Below, piece by piece: positions 1 through 6,695 of a DNA stretch of 10,650 bases; position 1 is the stretch's first letter, and each line of letters starts with the position of its first letter. Both the position numbers and the translations under genes were made by a program. The notes beneath the pieces were generated by a model. That model saw only the letters and a program-made list of their open reading frames with translations. It was not told where the DNA came from and searched no databases. Source of the stretch: Sedimenticola_A endophacoides (GTDB lineage Bacteria > Pseudomonadota > Gammaproteobacteria > Chromatiales > Chromatiaceae); NCBI GenBank assembly GCA_003062345.1, contig PQCO01000088.1, positions 1 to 10,650 on the forward strand, written 5' to 3'.

Positions 1-71
1 GCAATGTGCGGGACGGAGTCGTGATGAGCGCAGGACGGTCGGGGCAGTAACGGCTGTCGCGTTGGCGAGTC

Positions 72-100
72 GATTTTGGGGACTGGGATGTCCCAAAATC
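72..100 (+). promoter_or_regulatory. Inverted repeat enclosing the cyclase start codon
   Basis: A perfect 9-bp inverted repeat (GATTTTGGG at 72-80 and CCCAAAATC at 92-100) has an 11-nt loop. The preferred ATG (88-90) lies in the loop, and most of the Shine-Dalgarno-like GGGGA (78-82) lies in the left arm. If it folds in the mRNA it would mask the ribosome binding site, so it could control translation of the diguanylate cyclase. A DNA-level operator is an alternative. The repeat is seen directly; the function is inferred. Confidence 0.45.
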
Positions 101-1005
101 TTTCACGAGGTAGCGACACTCTTGATCTGCTCCGCCAGGCAGGTATCCCCGCCCGCGAGGAGGGGGTCGGTCCGCTGTTCATCGCGCCGCAGTTTCAGGA
201 TCTGACCGCCATTGACGACCAGGACGAAGAGCGGGTGCAGTGTATCTTCTCCGGCATTCTCAACCTCGGCAGTTACCGGCACGGGGCGCGTTCGCTGCAC
301 GGCAGTGTCTATCGCAGGGGCGGTGAGTACCTGCTGGTGGGCGAATACGACATCGCGGAATACGAGGCCCTGGCGGCGCGAACCCTGCAGCTCAACACCG
401 AGATGGCGCGGCGCGAGCGCGAGGTGAAACGCCTCAACAGACGGCTTCGGCAGAGCGAGCAGGCGTTACTGGAGGCGTCGCTCACGGACCATCTCACGCA
501 ACTCAAGAACCGGCGTTTTTTCCTACAGCGGGCGGAGCAGGAGCTGGCGCATTGCGAACGCACCGGGCAGCCCCTGGCGCTGGCGCTGTGTGATCTGGAC
601 CATTTCAAACAGGTCAACGACACCTTCGGTCATGAGATGGGCGACCGGGTGCTGGTGGGGTTCGCCGAGCTGGCGCAAGGCATGATTCGCAAGGATGATC
701 TGTTGGCCCGGTACGGCGGAGAGGAGTTCGTCCTTATGCTGCCGGGCGTCTCCGTCGGGCAGGCCCGCCATCAACTGGAGCGCATTCGCGCCCGGCTGGA
801 CGTCACGCCCGTCGAGGGCATGGGGCGTGCGGTCACCGCCAGCTTCGGGGTGGTCGGCTGGGTGGCGGGGTGCGCGATCGACCAGCTGCTGCGCAGCGCC
901 GACCAGGGGCTCTATCTGGCCAAGGAGCGGGGACGCAACTGTGTCGTCGAGATGGAACTGGACCTGCGCTGCTCGGTGGAAGAAGCGAATGCCCGGGGTG
1001 GGTAG
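88..1005 (+). CDS. GGDEF-domain diguanylate cyclase
   Basis: This 305-aa cytosolic protein is predicted to condense two GTP into cyclic di-GMP. Residues 1 to about 100 form a sensor-like region that resembles the PAS-like N-termini of other GGDEF proteins but has no clear signature. A charged helix or coiled coil follows at about 100-128. The GGDEF domain begins at a TDxLTxLKNRR motif and carries DLDHFKQVND for GTP/metal binding. The signature is GGEEF (residues 210-214), an active variant. RKDD (201-204) ends five residues before it, which is the canonical RxxD inhibitory site, so product feedback inhibition is expected. There is no signal peptide or membrane segment. The ATG at 88 is preferred because GGGGA lies five bases upstream. 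An in-frame TTG at 76 preceded by GGCGAG would add four residues. The gene stands alone on this strand and converges on the SCO-like gene. Confidence 0.93.
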   Translation: MSQNLSRGSDTLDLLRQAGIPAREEGVGPLFIAPQFQDLTAIDDQDEERVQCIFSGILNLGSYRHGARSLHGSVYRRGGEYLLVGEYDIAEYEALAARTLQLNTEMARREREVKRLNRRLRQSEQALLEASLTDHLTQLKNRRFFLQRAEQELAHCERTGQPLALALCDLDHFKQVNDTFGHEMGDRVLVGFAELAQGMIRKDDLLARYGGEEFVLMLPGVSVGQARHQLERIRARLDVTPVEGMGRAVTASFGVVGWVAGCAIDQLLRSADQGLYLAKERGRNCVVEMELDLRCSVEEANARGG

Positions 1006-1076
1006 CGGTTGATCAGCCGGTCGCCCAAAAGCCTTGGGGGCCTTATCCGGTTTTTGCGCCCGGCAGGGGGTACGGG

Positions 1077-1682
1077 TTACTCCGCTGCCGGATCAGGTGA
1101 GCGGGCCAGGCGGATGATCTCCTGTGCCATCGCTGCCGGATTCGATCGATCCGGGAAGGTGCCGAGGAGGCGCCCCCGGGGGCCGATCAGACGGATCCCG
1201 GGGGGGGAGGCGAGCGGGGCGGTGGCGCTCGGGGGGTCTTCGAGCGTGATGAAACGCTCCCCATGAAAGCGGATCTGTTCACCGAGATCGGGGGGGCGCC
1301 CCTCCTCCGGGCCGAGATAGACGAATAGTACCTGCAATCGCCGCTGCAGGCCGGGATCAACGGCCAGTCGGTTGCGCACCCGGGCCGCCAGGGTAAGCCG
1401 GTCACGGGTCGCCTCCCAGGGCGGGGGGCGGCCGGACAGCAGTAGGCTCCAGCGCCCGTTCAGGTGGCTGTTGGTGAAGGTTTCGCCATCCTGGTCGAGC
1501 AGCTCGAACGGCGCCAGGGCGAGGGGGGCGGGCAGCCGCAGCAGGCTTGCCGGTATCTCCCTCACGACCTGGCGGTTGCCCCAGTAGTAACCGGCGTAGA
1601 GAGCCAGCAGTGCCGCCATGAACGGCGCCAGCCGCCGGCGTCCCCCCCTGAGTCCCCAGCCACCCACGCCGCCGGGACTCAA
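1077..1682 (-). CDS. Cysteine-free SCO1/SenC-like membrane-anchored protein
   Basis: The protein is about 201 aa. A basic stretch (RGGRRR) is followed by one hydrophobic segment (FMAALLALYAGYYWG) and then a periplasmic thioredoxin-fold-like domain. The domain matches the SCO pattern: PFELLDQDGETFT, then LNGRWSLLLSG, a VLFVYLGPEEG strand and a C-terminal PRGRLLGTFP with a final helix. SCO proteins deliver copper to cytochrome oxidase or act as thiol oxidoreductases through CxxxC and a histidine. Here the CxxxC position reads GRPPPWEAT and the whole protein has no cysteine, so neither role is possible by the usual chemistry. It follows the rhodanese directly. A TTG start at 1682 shares the TTGA overlap with the rhodanese stop, while GTG at 1667 (196 aa) and ATG at 1619 (inside the membrane segment) are alternatives. 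No start has a strong ribosome binding site. Several G/C homopolymers of 6-8 bases lie in the gene. The family call is from pattern only. Confidence 0.62.
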   Translation of the reverse strand: MSPGGVGGWGLRGGRRRLAPFMAALLALYAGYYWGNRQVVREIPASLLRLPAPLALAPFELLDQDGETFTNSHLNGRWSLLLSGRPPPWEATRDRLTLAARVRNRLAVDPGLQRRLQVLFVYLGPEEGRPPDLGEQIRFHGERFITLEDPPSATAPLASPPGIRLIGPRGRLLGTFPDRSNPAAMAQEIIRLARSPDPAAE

Positions 1683-2491
1683 CAGGCCACGGGGGTGTCG
1701 CTGCGGTTGCCCCAGTCCGACCAGGATCCGGGATAACCCCGCACCTGGGGATAGCCGAGCAGCTTCAGAAGGAAATAGGTGAATGAGGAGCGGTGGTGGG
1801 TCTGGCAGTAGGTGATCACCTCCCGGTCGGGGGTGATGCCGAGCGCCTCCAGCTCGCTGCGCAACTGTGCCTCGGGGCGCAGGCGCAGATTCCGTTCCCG
1901 GTCCATGGCCCACAGCCACTCCATGTTGACCGCTCCGGGGATGTGTCCGGCACGCTCGGCGAAGCGTTTCGCGCCACTGTACTCTTGTGGCGAACGGGCA
2001 TCGAGCAGGCACACCCGGGGGTTATCCAGGTGTTCCAGGATATAGCGCGCGTCGGCGATCCGGGTGGTGTCGGTCTGGCCGCTGAAGCGCGCCGGTGCCG
2101 GGGGGGTGAGCTTTTGTTCCACGGGAAAATGTTCGTTGGCCCAGGCATGCAGCCCCCCGTTGAGCAGGGAGTGGCTGGCATGGCCCAGGGTGTCCAGGGT
2201 CCACAGCAGGCGGCATGCCTTACCGCCCCCCTCATCGTCATAGGCGACCACGTGGGTCCGGTTGCCGATGCCGGTCTCCGACAGCACCTGCTCCAGCGTC
2301 TCCAGCGGCGGCAGCAGGCCGTAGGCGGGTTTGCGGTTGGCAATGATCCGCTCGTACTCCAAAAACACCGCGCCGGGGATGTGCAGCTGTTGATGGGTGG
2401 TCCCCTTGGAGAGATCGACCACCAGCAGGTTGTCCCGGCCGAGCAGCGGCTCCAACTGCTGCGGTTCGATGAGCGGAGGGAGTTCGGACAT
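1679..2491 (-). CDS. rhdA: RhdA-type thiosulfate sulfurtransferase (rhodanese)
   Basis: This 270-aa protein has two tandem rhodanese domains, the usual length for the family. It transfers sulfane sulfur from thiosulfate or a related donor to cyanide or a cellular thiol acceptor. The N-terminal domain (about 1-125, with HIPGAV and YDDEGGG) lacks the catalytic cysteine, as is normal. The C-terminal domain has LLDARSPQEY, GHIPGAVNMEW and the active-site loop CQTHHR (229-234), followed by GYPGSWSDWGN. The CQTHHR loop is the one known from Azotobacter vinelandii RhdA (Cys230). No signal peptide is seen, so it is probably cytosolic. The ATG at 2491 is chosen because AGGAAG precedes it by seven bases; a longer frame to 2554 has no support. 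The stop overlaps the likely TTG start of the SCO-like gene. It lies 72 bp after the sucrose operon and may have its own promoter. Confidence 0.9.
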   Translation of the reverse strand: MSELPPLIEPQQLEPLLGRDNLLVVDLSKGTTHQQLHIPGAVFLEYERIIANRKPAYGLLPPLETLEQVLSETGIGNRTHVVAYDDEGGGKACRLLWTLDTLGHASHSLLNGGLHAWANEHFPVEQKLTPPAPARFSGQTDTTRIADARYILEHLDNPRVCLLDARSPQEYSGAKRFAERAGHIPGAVNMEWLWAMDRERNLRLRPEAQLRSELEALGITPDREVITYCQTHHRSSFTYFLLKLLGYPQVRGYPGSWSDWGNRSDTPVAC

Positions 2492-2526
2492 GGCGGGGCT
2501 TCCTGGTGTGGCCGGCGTGAGGCTCC

Positions 2527-2556
2527 AATATATGGGGGCGTGCGCTGGAAACACAA
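2527..2556 (-). promoter_or_regulatory. Candidate sigma-70 promoter for the rhodanese
   Basis: On the minus strand, TATATT (2532-2527, five of six to the -10 consensus) lies 18 bases after TTGTGT (2556-2551, a poor -35). Transcription would begin near 2520, leaving a leader of about 30 nt with the AGGAAG ribosome binding site before the ATG at 2491. The placement is good but the -35 is weak. Read-through from the sucrose operon remains possible, since no convincing terminator lies between. Confidence 0.33.
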
Positions 2557-2563
2557 CCGGGTT

Positions 2564-4969
2564 TCAGTCCTTCCTGAGGGTTTTTGCCAGTTGCCGGAAC
2601 TGCAGGCTGTAGAGCATCTCCAGGTAGCGGTGGGTCTCGGCCCGCTCCAGGTCGGTGACATATTTCCAGAAGCCGTAGATGCGCGACAGGGTCATCAGCC
2701 GTTCGGCGTAGCGCGCCCAGGTGTAGCGTGACTCCACCCGGTGCAGGGCGCCGTTGGAGATCTGCACCCAGTAGTTGGGCGCCTCCCGGCAGCAGGCGAA
2801 GAAGTCGGCCAGTTTGTCCGCCGCCGCGGTGCCGTGGTTGGGGTCGATGTGAAAGCCCGAGACGCCGTTTTCGATGATCTCCATGGGGCCGCCGAAGCAG
2901 GTGGCGAAGGTCGGCAGGCCGGTGCTCATCGCCTCGATCACCGTCAGGCCGAAGGCCTCGAACAGGGCCGGCTGGACGAAGGCGCCGCGCTGGTCGGCGA
3001 CGAAACGGTAGAGTTCACCGGCCAGATCCTTCTCCAGGTGCCTGCCGATCCAGCGCACCTGTCCGTCGAGTTGGTGGTGGTCCATGAGTTGGTGCATCAG
3101 CTCGATCTGCTCGCGCTCCTCGGCGTCGTCCGAGCGGGAGGGGTCGACATGGCCGGAGACCAGCAACAGGTTGGCGCTGGTCCGCAGTTCGGGCGATTCG
3201 GCGTACCAGCGCACCAGGCCGGTGATGTTTTTGATGCGGTCCAGGCGGGCCATGGAGAACAGCAGTGGCTTGTCCGGTTCGGTCAGCGCGCCGCGGATAT
3301 CCTCCCCGGTCTCGCCGCCCAGCACCAGGCGCTCGATCTCGTCGAGCAGGTGCAGGTGGCGGCGTTCGGTGTCGGAGGGGGGGAAGTAGACCTCGGGGTC
3401 GGCGCCCGGTGAGACGATGTTGAATTTTGGGTCGAAGACATCAATACCGTGCACCACCCGGTACAGTCCCGGCATGGTGAAGGCGCCGTGCGCCTCGTAC
3501 TGTCCGGCGCTCTCGGCGGTGCCGGCGATCTCCTGGTAGGTGGAGGTGATGATGAAGTCGGCCGCGTTCATGGCGATCAGGTCGGCGGTAAACTGGCAGG
3601 AGAAGTGGTACTGCGCTTCGTTGGCGCGCCAGTAGAGATCCGAGTAGAGGTACTTGGTCTTCTCCAGGGCATGGGCGATGTTGCACTGGGTCACGCGCAG
3701 GCGACGCGACAGCAGGGAGGCGACCAGGTTGCCGTCGGAGTAGTTGCCGATGATCAGGTCCGGACGTCCGCCCAGCTCGGCCAGCAGCTCGCGCTCACAG
3801 TCCACCGTGAAGCGCTCCAGGTAGGGCCAGATATCGAACCGGGAGATCCAGTGGGGCAGCACCGAGCCGTCGCCGTCACGAAACGGCACACGCAGGATAC
3901 GCGCGTGGTGGGTGCCGGCGATCGCCTCGCTGCGCTGATCGCAGCTGGTGCCCTCGGCTTCGGGGATGAGCCGGGTGATCACCCTGATCTGGGGTTCAAT
4001 CTCCAGGCCCTGGTCGGCGATGCGGCTGAGCATCTCCTTCTCCAGGGCACGCACCTGGTCGAGGATATAGACCACCTGGCCGCCGGTGTCGGGACGGCCC
4101 AGGACGTCGGCTTGGCCGAACCAGCCGTGGGGGGAGAGGATGGCCACCGAGAAGATCATCGGCACCCGGGCCAGGAACTGTTCGATGTTCTCCGGGTCGG
4201 GAGCCTCCAGGATGTTCTGCAGCAGTTGCATGGTCTGGCGGATGCGCGAGGCGCGGTTGCCCCAGCCGGGCTCGAAGCCGAGGGCGCGCAGCGGGCCGCT
4301 CAACTCGCTCCATGGGGTCTGGGCCGCGCTGGCCTCAAGCAGGTCGCCGGCCAGACGCAGGGCGTGGCGCAGCTCGTGCATGTCGGTGATCTGTTCGCTG
4401 AGCATCAACTGCTGCCTGCGCCAGCGATGCACGCGCAGGAACTGGAGCAGGCGGCGGTCGCCCTTGCCCAGATCCTCGAACAGTCGGCTCGACAGGCGCC
4501 GGTTGAGAAACTCCACCCCCTTGCCGATGGAATGGGCCTCGTGCAGTTTGTAGAACTCCCGGGAGAAGGGCTCCAGGTCGATCTCCAGCGCCCACTCGTC
4601 GTCACAGCAGCCGTCGGCCAGCTGCTCTTTGAAGTGCAGGAAGACGGAGACGTCGATCGGCTCCGGGGCCATGGTGTCGACATGGATGCGCAGGTAGTTC
4701 CAGCGGGCGACGCGGGTGCGCAGGGCGAGATAGATCCAGGCGTCGTTCAGCGCCGCCTCCTGGCACCAGCCGATCAGGCGGGCGATGGGGGAGGCGGAGA
4801 GCCCCTGGTCCGATTCGGCCACCAGGTCGGCGAAGGCGTCCTGCAGGTCGCTGCGCAGCAGAAAGTTGCGCTCCATTCCGTGCAGATGGTGCCACACTCT
4901 GTGGGCCTGGTTGCGGTGGTCGCGCAGATACTCTTCGAGTTCGCGCAGGAAGCGTTGCGGCAGGGTCAT
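2564..4969 (-). CDS. sus: Sucrose synthase (GT4 family)
   Basis: This 801-aa enzyme reversibly converts sucrose + NDP into NDP-glucose + fructose and usually runs in the cleavage direction. Its length matches plant and bacterial sucrose synthases (about 800 aa). Residues 1-275 form the N-terminal regulatory region typical of the family, including FLHFKEQLADG and LEIDLEPF. The GT-B catalytic half follows, with PDTGGQ (Asp294-Gln298), PDLIIGNYSDGN, NIAHALEKTKY, ITSTYQEIAG and VVHGIDVFDPKFN. The retaining-GT4 motif EAFGLTVIEA places the E-x7-E glutamates at 671 and 679. The ATG at 4969 has GGAG six bases upstream and overlaps the fructokinase stop (ATGA). The frame stays open upstream to 5386, but that part is antisense-frame noise over the fructokinase. 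It is the last gene of the sucrose operon; the enzyme makes UDP-glucose for SPS or reclaims sucrose. Confidence 0.95.
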   Translation of the reverse strand: MTLPQRFLRELEEYLRDHRNQAHRVWHHLHGMERNFLLRSDLQDAFADLVAESDQGLSASPIARLIGWCQEAALNDAWIYLALRTRVARWNYLRIHVDTMAPEPIDVSVFLHFKEQLADGCCDDEWALEIDLEPFSREFYKLHEAHSIGKGVEFLNRRLSSRLFEDLGKGDRRLLQFLRVHRWRRQQLMLSEQITDMHELRHALRLAGDLLEASAAQTPWSELSGPLRALGFEPGWGNRASRIRQTMQLLQNILEAPDPENIEQFLARVPMIFSVAILSPHGWFGQADVLGRPDTGGQVVYILDQVRALEKEMLSRIADQGLEIEPQIRVITRLIPEAEGTSCDQRSEAIAGTHHARILRVPFRDGDGSVLPHWISRFDIWPYLERFTVDCERELLAELGGRPDLIIGNYSDGNLVASLLSRRLRVTQCNIAHALEKTKYLYSDLYWRANEAQYHFSCQFTADLIAMNAADFIITSTYQEIAGTAESAGQYEAHGAFTMPGLYRVVHGIDVFDPKFNIVSPGADPEVYFPPSDTERRHLHLLDEIERLVLGGETGEDIRGALTEPDKPLLFSMARLDRIKNITGLVRWYAESPELRTSANLLLVSGHVDPSRSDDAEEREQIELMHQLMDHHQLDGQVRWIGRHLEKDLAGELYRFVADQRGAFVQPALFEAFGLTVIEAMSTGLPTFATCFGGPMEIIENGVSGFHIDPNHGTAAADKLADFFACCREAPNYWVQISNGALHRVESRYTWARYAERLMTLSRIYGFWKYVTDLERAETHRYLEMLYSLQFRQLAKTLRKD

Positions 4970-5841
4970 GACAGGCTCCATTGCTCCCGGAACGGGGCGT
5001 AGAAACGGGGATCGCCAGTGGTGGCGCCGCGCAGGCCGACCACGGCGCTGGCGAACGCCTGGGCCCGTTCCAGCAGCAGCGGTGTCTCCCAGCCATGGAG
5101 CAGGCCCAGCAGGACCACGCTGGCGAATGCGTCCCCCGCCCCCACGCTGTCGGTGATCCGGGCCACCGTCTGCGGTGTCACCTCGAACGGTCCGGCATCG
5201 CGGCCCCAGGCGCGGGCCCCCCGGGCGCCGTGGGTGACGATCAGCAGGTCGAGGTCGAGGTGGCGGCGCAGCCAGGTTTCGCGCCCCCGGCCCCGGTCGG
5301 GGCAGAGGGCATCGAGCTCCTCGCCATTGATCTTGGCCCAGCAGGCGCCCGCCAGCAGGCGCAGCGCCTGCTCCCGGTCCCACCACGGCGGGCGCAGGTT
5401 GATATCCACGAAGCGGCGGGGGGCGTAGTGTTCGATCAGCCGGTGCAGGGTGGCGGCGGAGGTGTCTTGGCGGGTGGCCAGGGTGCCGTGGTAGAGCGGC
5501 GCGGTCTCACCCAGACGCGGCAGGTGGTCAAAGCGGATGAAATCGTAGGCGCAGGGTGCCACGATCTCGTAGCTCGGTTCGCCATCGTCGATGCGCACCT
5601 CCACGGTGCCGGTGGGATGGGCGGAGTCGAGCTGCATGGCCGACAGGTCCATCCCCCAGTGCTGCATCTGCTCACGGATCGAACGGCCCAGGGCGTCGTT
5701 GCCGACGCGCGAGATGAGCAGCGGGCGTGCGCCCAGGGCCTGCAGATTCCAGGCGACATTGAACGGGGCGCCGCCCAGCACCCGGCTGCCGTCGGGAAAG
5801 TCGTCGAACAGCACCTCGCCGAAGATCAGCGGCCGGATCAC
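4966..5841 (-). CDS. fruK: PfkB-family fructokinase
   Basis: This 291-aa ribokinase/PfkB-family sugar kinase is predicted to phosphorylate fructose with ATP to fructose-6-phosphate. It shows the N-terminal substrate-lid region with VLGGAPFNVAWNLQALG, the central DINLRPPWWD, KINGEELDAL and LIVTHGARGA. The C-terminal signature DSVGAGDAFAS carries the catalytic-base Asp237 in the GAGD anion hole. Fructokinase is chosen over other PfkB sugars because the gene sits between sucrose-phosphate phosphatase and sucrose synthase, whose product is fructose. The same arrangement is known from the sucrose gene clusters of halotolerant methanotrophs, where the gene is called fruK. It should not be confused with E. 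coli FruK (1-phosphofructokinase). The GTG at 5841 has GAGGG six bases upstream and overlaps the phosphatase stop (GTGA). The stop overlaps the sucrose synthase ATG. Confidence 0.93.
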   Translation of the reverse strand: MIRPLIFGEVLFDDFPDGSRVLGGAPFNVAWNLQALGARPLLISRVGNDALGRSIREQMQHWGMDLSAMQLDSAHPTGTVEVRIDDGEPSYEIVAPCAYDFIRFDHLPRLGETAPLYHGTLATRQDTSAATLHRLIEHYAPRRFVDINLRPPWWDREQALRLLAGACWAKINGEELDALCPDRGRGRETWLRRHLDLDLLIVTHGARGARAWGRDAGPFEVTPQTVARITDSVGAGDAFASVVLLGLLHGWETPLLLERAQAFASAVVGLRGATTGDPRFYAPFREQWSLS

Positions 5842-6695
5842 TGACCGCCCTCTTCCCCGGTGGGGCTCTCCAGCCAACCGGGATGGAAGTGGGCGGCTCC
5901 CTCCAGGATGCCGGCGCTGTAGTTGCCGTTCATGCCGCGGAAGCCGCCCCGGGCGCAATAGAGGGCATCGCCGGTGCCGAGGCGCCGTGCCTCTGCCAGC
6001 GCCGCGTCGCGCACCTCGGGGGAGGCGTTGGCCACTAATACCGAGGGGATCGGGCTGGTCAGCACCTGCATGTCGTTGCCGCTGTCGCCGGCGAACAGGG
6101 TCTGTTGCAGTCCGATGCCGAGCTGCTCACAGAGGAAACCGATGGCGTGCAGCTTGGAGGCGCCGCGCGGCAGGATATCGAGAAGCCCGATCCCGGCCGG
6201 CTCGTCCATGCTGCATACCACGCTGGCGTGGATGCCGCGGGCCTGGAGGCGCTGCCCGATCTCGGTGCTCAGGTGCTGCTGATCGGTGTGCGGCGGGATG
6301 TAGTAGCTCAGCTTGTGGGTGCCCTGTTTGTTCCACTCCTGAAGGCGCAGTTGCTCCAGGTCGTGGAGCAGTTCGGAGTGGATCTGCAGGGCGCTGTGGC
6401 CGGCCCAGTCGGCCCCGATCTCGCTCCCCCACCGCTCCCATTCGTTCCACTGCCCCTCCTGCTGCTCGTAGATGCGTGTGCCGACATCGGTAATGGCATA
6501 GTGAGGTCGGGGCAGGTCGTAGAACTGGATCGCCTCGCGCACCAGTTGCAGGTGCCGCCCCGTGACGTAGACCAGGGTGATCCCGCAATCGGCGATCAGA
6601 CGCGCGAAACGGCTGCGCGCGCCGGGTGATTCGGGTTGGGCGCCGTTGGGTAGCAGGGTGCGGTCGAGGTCGGTGCAGAGCAGCCGCCGGTTCAT
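5838..6695 (-). CDS. spp: Sucrose-6-phosphate phosphatase (HAD superfamily)
   Basis: This 285-aa cytosolic HAD hydrolase is predicted to dephosphorylate sucrose-6-phosphate to sucrose, the step that makes synthesis irreversible. All HAD motifs are intact. Motif I is TDLDRTLL with nucleophile Asp9, Asp11 and Thr13. Motif II is VYVTGR, motif III is Lys181 in GASKLHAIG, and motif IV is GDSGND (203-208). The cap between motifs II and III has the sucrose-phosphatase pattern AITDVGTRIYE and HKLSYYIPP. The C-terminus keeps ARGGFRGMNGNYSAGILEG. The ATG at 6695 has GGAGG four to five bases upstream and overlaps the SPS stop (ATGA). A longer frame reaching 6734 has no ribosome binding site support. Its catalytic residues are complete, unlike those of the phosphatase-like domain at the end of SPS. 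Confidence 0.93.
   Translation of the reverse strand: MNRRLLCTDLDRTLLPNGAQPESPGARSRFARLIADCGITLVYVTGRHLQLVREAIQFYDLPRPHYAITDVGTRIYEQQEGQWNEWERWGSEIGADWAGHSALQIHSELLHDLEQLRLQEWNKQGTHKLSYYIPPHTDQQHLSTEIGQRLQARGIHASVVCSMDEPAGIGLLDILPRGASKLHAIGFLCEQLGIGLQQTLFAGDSGNDMQVLTSPIPSVLVANASPEVRDAALAEARRLGTGDALYCARGGFRGMNGNYSAGILEGAAHFHPGWLESPTGEEGGQ

Noticed and set aside
3..50. Possible tail of an upstream plus-strand gene
   Set aside because: One frame is open from the edge to a TAA at 48-50, but 15 codons show no recognisable C-terminus and another frame is open as well.
1026..1056. Terminator between the converging cyclase and SCO-like genes
   Set aside because: CAAAAGCC and GGTTTTTG can pair with one G:U around a 15-nt loop, but the T-run is inside the stem and no tail follows. 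Too weak to call.
1793..2731. Plus-strand 312-codon open frame opposite the rhodanese
   Set aside because: It spans the rhodanese, an intergenic gap and the end of sus. It is low-complexity and has no recognisable domain.
3449..5002. Plus-strand 517-codon open frame opposite sucrose synthase
   Set aside because: It is a shadow of the minus-strand gene in GC-rich DNA: composition is Val/Gly/Gln/Ala-rich, there are no motifs, and sus is clearly real.
4970..5386. N-terminal extension of sucrose synthase to 940 aa
   Set aside because: The extra stretch is Pro/Arg/Gly-rich and overlaps the fructokinase in another frame. The ATG at 4969 has a good ribosome binding site and gives the normal family length.
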